Part shown: one piece after another, positions 57,609 through 64,000 of the stretch
How the letters are laid out: each line of letters opens with the position of its first letter
Position numbering within the stretch: the first letter of the stretch is position 1
Source of the DNA: Pilatotrama ljubarskyi
Lineage: Eukaryota; Basidiomycota; Agaricomycetes; Polyporales; Polyporaceae
Length of the DNA stretch: 64,000 nucleotides
Assembly: GCA_022385805.1 (NCBI GenBank)
Contig: MU277730.1
Location: forward strand, 128,106 to 192,105
Direction: 5' to 3'
The notes under the pieces: generated by a model
What the model was told of the DNA's origin: nothing
What the model saw: the letters and a program-made list of their open reading frames with translations, nothing else
The model's database searches: none
Made by a program: the position numbers and the translations under genes

Positions 57609-58235
57609 CTAGCGAGTACCAACATGTTGACCAGCTGTGTTACGCAACTGTGCTTCCGCGTGGTCGCATTGGGCTTGAAGTTCGTCTGTATGTTCTCGCA
57701 AGCGTTTGATGCGCTTCTGGTACATGTCCGTGAGCGAGTGCAATGTCGACAGCTGTCAGTCTAATCGGGAGATATGCAGCTCGTTGAACATATGCTCCTC
57801 CTGCAACCTCTGCAGCTTCCGCTCGGAGTCAGATAACTCAGCTTGCTCCTCCAGCGTAACCGTCTCTGATCCCGTAACGCTAGAAGTGCGGGCATGGTCA
57901 ATTGAGATTCGACGACATCCCGTAGTATGTACCTCTGGACTTCCTTCAACAAACTTTGGTCGTACACCTCCTCTTCGTACGTTAGGAAGATCTTCTTAAA
58001 CTTATTCCCCTCCCTGAGATCCGCGGAGCAGATGGGGCACGTCACCCCATCCACAGCGGCCCGTGATTGTATGCAGTCGCGATGGAAGACGTGTCCTATG
58101 CGCGAACGCATCAGCTGAGCCTCGGGAATCTCTGGGTGTTGGGTGCATACCACAAGTTGTCGCTATAGCCTCCGTTTCGGTTGCGTTCGAATCGAGGAAG
58201 GGGGACTGGCAGATTGCACAGATATGATGCGCCAT
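57609..58235 (-). pseudogene. RING-finger/coiled-coil protein B (TRAIP-like), with premature stop
   Basis: Paralogue of RING gene A in mirror orientation. Exon 1 MAHHICAICQSPF to IATTCG, exon 2 HVFHRDCIQSRAA, CPICSADLREGNKFKKIFLT, YEEEVYDQSLLKEVQ, exon 3 VTLEEQAELSDSERKLQRLQ and EEHMFNELHISRLD. There the frame meets TGA, where copy A reads on through LHVTAAHSL. Beyond the stop the coil continues in frame (LHSLTDMYQKRIKRLREHTD, ELQAQCDHAEAQLRNTAG) to a stop at 57609. The RING itself is intact, so a truncated protein of RING plus a short coil could be made. A CTGACAG at the stop could alternatively be a branch/acceptor. Both upstream introns match copy A in position. Confidence 0.65.
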
Positions 58236-59244
58236 GGTCTGAGGGCAGGGTGAGCTCTTAGACGAGCGACAGGATACCTATGTTGCGCACTCTTATAACC
58301 ACACACAGAGACCTGTCCCATGTCACCTGCGCATCCCAAACATTCTTGATACCTCCATGCCAGGCGACAGGAGGGTGCCTTCGGCTGCGGGTACCAATGA
58401 CCTTTCTATCCTGAGACTGCCTCGGTGATGACATCAGCGTGGCCGCGACTCGCTAGAAACAGAGAAGAGAACACTCTTGATGTTCACCATCCACGTTTCC
58501 GCCTATATGCGTTCCTAACGGGCATTCCTACCTTTCGGGTGTTACTTTGTCCTGGATGATATTTGCTCCATCAAGAACCGAGAGTTGGCAACCGGCTTTG
58601 ATATACAAAGCGCTGTTAGTCATTGTTATGGTACTCATCTAACAATACACACTGTAGCTCTCGGAGTTTGTGAGGAGGTGAAGGAGGTGAAGGAGGCGGT
58701 TGAGGAGGGCTAGACTCCCTAGCGTGGTGCGGAGAGTTGGCGCCCAGATGTGCCCCGCGGTGTTTGCGCGGTGTTACCATTAGCGAGATTGCCTACCTGC
58801 CCCTGAGCGCTTGAGCGCCCTTCTCCACCGTGACTTGAGTCTCCGCGAGTCACTGAGGCCAACCTCACGCTGCTCTCGACATTTTGCCTGTTCCGACTTG
58901 TTCCCTGCGAGACTATGTGTGAGGTACGGCCCACACGTCTACGCAGAAGTTGTACAGACCCGTTGTCCAGCAGACCTGCGGCGAGTTCGCACCATAGTCA
59001 CGGAGCTGCCAGGTACAAACGACTTTACATGTTGACATTCGACCCTACGCGCAGAAAGTGTATCATGGGATACTTAGACGGCATGCAGTCAACATGGGAT
59101 GCCGTCGCATTCACCTCTCACAGCGGAGCAGAAAGTAGATTGTTAGTTGCGATTCACTCGCACGGTCCTTAAGTATATGACGTGCGTCGTATACTGGTCC
59201 CCCACTTTCATCGAGCACTCTGACACACACTCCCTACCATTTTG
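58236..59244. other. divergent intergenic region, right half
   Basis: About 1 kb between RING gene B and coiled-coil gene B, mirror of 46816-48133. It has no MITE and no gene I can support. Both promoters should lie here. Confidence 0.45.
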
Positions 59245-60554
59245 ATGGACATGCAGGACAGCGTAGCCATCCGCAGGCGCACAGCCATTGCCCTCTTCAA
59301 CGAGTTTAACCAGGTCAAGAACAGCATCTACGACCTCCAAGTCAGGCTAGATCTCAGCATGTACCAGTATGCATGGCCTCCCTCTTCCGTTGCCTCCAGC
59401 TGAAACTGGTCGTTGCATGGGCAGGGCTACCGGCGTCACCTTGCGTAGTGACTTACATGCATGGCGCAGCGACTTCCTGGAAAACCTGGTCCTGCAACAC
59501 TCCAAATACCGATGTGACACACTGCATCAGTTACATCTTACAGCCAGTCTGGCTCGTTCGGCCGACGAGACCTTGAGCTTAGCCGACCACTTGGAGAGGG
59601 CGTCTGCGCTCTCCTACGAACTGGACGGCCAAGTCGCCCAGGTGATTACTGTTGTTGTTTCTTGCATGCTTGCCGCTCAGTCGTTCGCAGCTTCAAGCCG
59701 AATGGAATAGGTACCGGAGCATGCTGCCGCCCGAAACCCGTCCACCCGCTGCTACGGTGTTGCGCACCCTTGACAGCTTGACTCAAGACTTCCGCGATAG
59801 GCAGGTGGTGTTGAAGAATGCCCTCGACGATCTGCAGCGGATCCAGCAGATTCTGTCAATGTCACCGGTAGGTGTCTCATTTGCGTGTGTGAGGGCGATG
59901 CAACTGACGTGCCGCTCATAGGATCAGTTCGACTCCTTCATTGAGCCACTGAAGCAACCTTTGGCGGCCCACGAAGAGCTGGCTCGGGAATGTCTCTGTA
60001 GCGATATCATCACCTTGTTGGAGGAGCGACGAGAACTGACTGATCGAACCGAGCATGTATTCTTCGGAGCTTCGTGGATCTGGTTCTGTGATGAGACGAT
60101 TGTAGATGAGATGCACGGCAAGCTCGCCGAGTTACACAATCTCCGGGTGTGTCTCTCCGACCACTTCGAAGCCCAGGATAACGTCTTCGCCACGCTCTCG
60201 GTATGTGCCACAACTCATTCTTAAGTTTGACTGCATAATGAAAGCCCCTCATTCAGCGCTTCGAGGAAGATGCTCAGGGATACAATCAGAAATTGCGAAT
60301 GGAGGAAGCGGTGGTGGTTGTAGCTGATCTGCTTCAGATGAGCTCAGCTCGGAACGAGTTCCATGTCCGCATCACCAGGCTCACAGAGGTACGTACACTG
60401 ATGCATATCATCAGTCGGAGCTCTGTACTCATGCTGTGTTACCTAGGACCAACTGGAGGTCCAGCGCCTCGTCTCAGCCATCGCTGGACACCAGCAACAA
60501 CTCGTATCGCTTTGGAACAGCGTCCAGAACATACACGAGAAATGCAACCCGTGA
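59245..60554 (+). CDS. multi-exon coiled-coil protein B
   Basis: Diverged paralogue of the gene at 45517-46815, in opposite orientation. Exons in order: MDMQDSVAIRRRTAIALFNE with FNQVKNSIYDLQVRLDLSM; HAWRSDFLENLVLQHSKY, ADHLERASALSYELDGQVAQ; LQAEWNRYRSMLPPETRPPA, LTQDFRDRQVVLKNALDDLQ; FDSFIEPLKQPLAAHEELAR, ITLLEERRELTDRTEHV; RFEEDAQGYNQKLRMEEAVV; LEVQRLVSAIAGHQQQLVSL, then NIHEKCNP and the stop. It is helical throughout. The join of exons 1 and 2 could not be phased with confidence. No named domain is recognised. Confidence 0.6.
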
Positions 60555-61262
60555 TCCCACATCAAGAGCTCTATAGTCGGGGACTCGAGATCTCAATCGT
60601 ATAGTGACATGTAGATCTGCCGTTGTATTGCATGATCGTCACGTGTAGACGTCGATACGTGTCCTGTATACGGTGTTGTCTCGCTGTCATGGCTTGTGTG
60701 AGAGAGCCGACGGCTAAATGTGCTGCCCGGTCAATCTTGTGCTGACTAGGCGTCCATGAGGCAGCTCGATACTCCACCGCGATCGCGGGGGCGACTCACG
60801 TTTATGCTGGTACCAACCGTACACGGTACCACCTCTATGTAGTTTCCAGGAATGGCTCTGGTGAATGCTGATCACGTGGGATGTCGCGCCCAATTTCGTG
60901 CATTGGCCCTCGATGATTACTCTTCTTTCCGCGCTTCGTGCAAGTGCCAGTTTTTTTCCATGAGGTCGTTCTGCTTCTTGCCGATAAAGTCAAACGTTAT
61001 GCATCTGAGCGACACTCTGCCGCTCGAAACAGGTTTCCCGACCCAGAGTACGACGTGACTCTGGCAGACGTCGCGGAATTCGTGCCAACTCCAGCCTTCG
61101 GCACCTCTAGACTATGCGATGCTTATACAGGGCGAGACGTGAAGGCTTCGACACGACACGGCGCTGCGTGCATCCGCCGGCAGGTTTGGGCCCCGTCGGC
61201 ACGGTCTCTGCTTGGCTACATGTGCACTAGTATCCTAGGCGAACGGCGTGAAGACGTGACGT
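60555..61262. other. unique sequence between coiled-coil gene B and right arm
   Basis: About 0.7 kb with no supported gene. It ends where the near-identical arm begins. Confidence 0.45.
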
Positions 61263-61482
61263 GAGGATACAAAAGAACATTGACAGGTGATGTAATATCC
61301 CAACCATTGCTGTTGCAAGCGGCAATAACGAGCCTTTGGTGCAGTGAGAGCCTGTCGCAATCGTCCTTGTCATTTGGGTGCATTATAGGCGACTCTAGCA
61401 AGATGATATAAGGCTTCGGGCCCCCGCAATCTGCCTGCACATTCGCTCAAGCTCAGCCCGCGCGTCTGCAACTGAGGCGACA

Positions 61483-63059
61483 ATGATTCTGGCAGAGAAC
61501 TCCGCTCCGGACAATGTATCTCGGACCCCGTTCAAAGATATACCTCGTTTTCTGGACCAGCAGGGCCCGAAGGACGACGGCAAGGGACAAAGGTGAGGAC
61601 CATAGTGCCCTACGGACAACAACTGCGGCAGATGATGCGGAACCACAGTGCCACGCATGGCGATCGACAAGCATCAGCAGATTCGCTACCGGTGGAGGCG
61701 GCAAGTATGACAGTCGAACACCAACCTGCGAGATCTGCCGCCGCCAATAGGTAGGCCGGTTGTCTCGTCTGAATTGATAGTTGATAACGACTATCACCCT
61801 AGCACGTCGCCCTTGAGCGCGCGGGTCCAGGAAAAGATGCGTGCAGGTGCAAATGGTGGGGACGAGAAAACACACGGCATGTCATCGCTCGTAGATTTTA
61901 CAACACGCAATCTGGACTTGTCGACAACGCTGAGGTTGGACCGATTCGGAGAAGATGGCAAGGGTGCAGCGCATACGTAGGTGGTTCATCCGTCTTCTCG
62001 ACCTAAACCTGACCGTCATGCTCCAACAGTGGCTCGTCCACCGGACTCACACTTCCTCTTCACCGCAAGCGTGCTTTGTCTAGCAGCTCGTCCGAGAGTT
62101 CCACCGCTCGCGGTGCTTTCTCACGCAAGCCGTCCGCATCACGCCTGAAGAAGCAGAAGAGGTCGCACCCTCGAGTTCAGGTGCAGGCGCATGCTCTCGC
62201 AGGCCGTGGCGGTCCGCCTATGCACTATTCGAGTGTCGAAAGTCGCCGTGCCGGGTACGTCGTTCTGTCATGTGCTTGAGCACGCACACTGACCGTGCTC
62301 GGTCTCTCGTGTAGCACCCCGATTGCCAACATTGCTGCACTTTTCGAGGCGTCTGCCCGGCCGGCTCCCACGGAGCACATGAGCGACGATGGAAGCATGG
62401 TATATGCGTCGGCAAAGGAAATCCATACCAATGCGGATGCAAGCAGGATTGAACCGGATGCAGGGCGTGAGGGGAGCGAAGCGGTACGTAGACCTTTCAT
62501 GAGTGTCTGACCGGGGCTTGGAGGTGATCGCGCGAATGCAGGAACGTTACGTCCATCGTGGGCCACCACCCGTCCCAGCTCACACAGCTATCGGCGTTGG
62601 GACTGGAGGACGCGAAGCCTTGCCGGTCGAACAGCTCTCTGGTCGCTCAAACGGGTGTGAGTTCCGTACCGACCGTTCATGTCCAGTACCTGCCAGTGGC
62701 ACCTATCTCCCGGCGTCCAGACAGAGCAACCAGCCGACACCAGGTTCGCAACCAAGGGCGGCCACCGTGAGTGCTAGATGTATCGTCTCTCATGATGCGT
62801 GGTGGTATTGACATGTGCTCTTGTTAAGGTCGGGGGCGCTCTGTTGATGGATATGGCTAGCCTTCATAACGAGGTGCGGCAGTTGAGGGGGGAGCTCGAA
62901 GCCGTGCACGCGATCATGCAGGAAGACCGTCTTCGGCGCCGGAGTGGTGCAGCTACTGAGGGGCTCCACGGGCGCACGCTCGACCGCGGCGTTCAGACCG
63001 AAGCATCCAGCGTACCTGGAACGCTGTGCGAAGCGCCTTCCGTCGAAGTTCGTCACTGA
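61483..63059 (+). CDS. novel Ser-rich, coiled-coil protein in the right arm
   Basis: The ATG at 61483 gives MILAENSAPDNVSRTPFKDI. Small introns with good ends link it to ATHGDRQASADSLPVEAASM, then (acceptor CACCCTAG) STSPLSARVQEKMRAGANGG, MSSLVDFTTRNLDLSTTLRL, GSSTGLTLPLHRKRALSSSS, a basic SASRLKKQKRSHP, TPIANIAALFEASARP and DASRIEPDAGREGSEA. The last exon holds MASLHNEVRQLRGELEAVHA and ends SVEVRH at 63059. The middle exons around 62520-62780 are open in two frames and unresolved. Differences from the left copy include Thr to Ala, Arg to His and Gly to Arg, if the frame I read is the coding one. No family recognised; probably nuclear given the basic cluster. Confidence 0.55.
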
Positions 63060-63366
63060 GGCGCGACAGTCACGGTGGTCTTCCGCTGAACGGAGCCCTG
63101 TGTGCCCCCGACCGCCGTCGTGTTACGGTCGTAAGCTGGCTTGAACTGGCGTCGCGCCCATTGAGTACTCACATCGTACCCCGTTCTGCCTTGACGGGCG
63201 CGCCTAGAACGCCGCACACCCACGCCGTCATTCTGTTGTCGACTCTTTCTTCTCTCATAGTCCCTCGATCCTCGTTTGCAGATGCTTACTTGTCATATGT
63301 AACCCCGATGTACTTCGCCATACTCTTATTCCCCACTAATGACATTCGCCTGTTCGATCAAGCAGG

Positions 63367-63747
63367 ATGGAGGAACATGTGCACCAGCAGAGCTCCGGCG
63401 CGTACGATACAAGCAGACTCCAAATCAGAGTACAGGGTGTCAACTACTCTGAACAAAGACGTGGGGGAAAGAGAAACGGAGTGCCCAGCTCCCTTGTTTC
63501 CATCCGCTGGTCAAGTTCCTTCAAGAGGCTGGGCATGCGTAGGATTGAGCTGACAACCGATGGCTGTACAGGCACCCGGAAGACATACCAGCGTACCGCT
63601 TTCCGAGCAGAACTCAGATGCACCTTTCCACCGAAGTCAACAACGGCGCCACGGGGTGACATACGCATAACGACCACCTCGATGCCTCGGCTCGGGCCCG
63701 GCAGGAGGCGAGAGAGTCTGGGATTCGTCGTGCCGGGACGTTCTTGA
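63367..63747 (+). CDS. hypothetical ORF in the right arm
   Basis: Mirror copy of 41647-42027, starting MEEHVHQQSSGAYDTSRLQI and identical as far as I compared. The following acidic frame, open in the left arm, is interrupted here: TGG at 63849-63851 has become TGA. No domain recognised. Confidence 0.35.
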   Translation: MEEHVHQQSSGAYDTSRLQIRVQGVNYSEQRRGGKRNGVPSSLVSIRWSSSFKRLGMRRIELTTDGCTGTRKTYQRTAFRAELRCTFPPKSTTAPRGDIRITTTSMPRLGPGRRRESLGFVVPGRS

Positions 63748-64000
63748 ACCGCGATGAGGTATCGACTCCTCGTAGAGGTGCCAGCCATGGAACAATCCAC
63801 GACGCATTCATGGATCGGGTAGGCACTGCCGAGGATGCACTCGAGAGCTGAGAATGGGTAGACAGGCCCCTGGTGAGTTCGATGCTGGACTACAGCGACG
63901 ACGTTGACGAAGGAGTGGTAGGGTAGTGGAGGGCTCTGAGGTGTATCGGAGGTTGGAACTGGCTCATATCAGTCATACTGTACCGCCTCAGACGCGGAGT

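Larger units (their letters stand above)
61263..64000. repeat. right arm of large inverted repeat
   Basis: Reverse complement of 41394-44131. It reaches the end of the window, so its true length is unknown. Of the eight substitutions found between the arms, seven have A or T here against G or C on the left. Confidence 0.95.

Noticed and set aside
41394..64000. Mating-type locus (homeodomain pair or STE3 receptors) as explanation of the palindrome
   Set aside because: No homeodomain WFxNxR motif, pheromone precursor CaaX gene or seven-helix receptor is readable in the interior.
1..64000. CRISPR arrays, operons, riboswitches and ribosome binding sites
   Set aside because: The DNA is eukaryotic; no regularly spaced short repeats or prokaryotic gene layout is present.

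Overview
The window looks like nuclear DNA of a basidiomycete fungus, most likely an Agaricomycete. The genes are split by many small introns; those measured here are about 50-65 nt, with GT..AG ends and CTNAC-type branch sites. Several genes are recognisable fungal housekeeping genes: VPS29, MDM35, an allantoinase, a roadblock dynein light chain, a Yippee protein and a Zn2Cys6 regulator. The rest is lineage-specific, repetitive or broken. All gene models were read by eye from exon continuity, so exon edges in the less familiar genes are approximate. Species cannot be named from the sequence.

Region 1 (1-6.2 kb) holds three tandem minus-strand short-chain dehydrogenase/reductase (SDR) paralogues that share an intron position and carry basic N-terminal leaders. 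Region 2 (6.2-25.4 kb) is ordinary gene space. It has a decayed BTB-like gene, an EH-like/NPF proline-rich protein, VPS29 and MDM35 head to head, a Zn2Cys6 factor, a roadblock light chain, a Yippee protein and an allantoinase. Stretches of 1-3 kb between them show nothing recognisable.

Region 3 (25.4-41.4 kb) is a mosaic of partial duplications. Pieces of a condensin CAP-G (Ycg1/Cnd3-like) gene, a UVRAG/ATG14-like gene, a fungal HNH-family gene and an unrecognised ~206-aa ORF each occur twice or more, in different orders, with deletions, frame changes and one assembly gap (N run). No copy of CAP-G, ATG14-like or HNH looks intact. An AT-rich island with an LTR-like terminus cuts off the second CAP-G copy.

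Region 4 (41.4-64.0 kb) is the most striking. Near-identical inverted arms of at least 2.74 kb (41394-44131 and 61263-64000; each pair of mirrored coordinates sums to 105394) face each other across about 17 kb. Just inside the arms, in mirror order, lie two diverged gene pairs: a multi-exon coiled-coil protein and a TRAIP-like RING/coiled-coil protein (45.5-48.8 kb and 57.6-60.6 kb). The centre holds a third RING/coiled-coil gene and three unrecognised genes. The locus is thus a large imperfect palindrome with almost identical outer arms and diverged inner paralogues. All eight differences I found between the arms are transitions, seven of them with A:T in the right arm.
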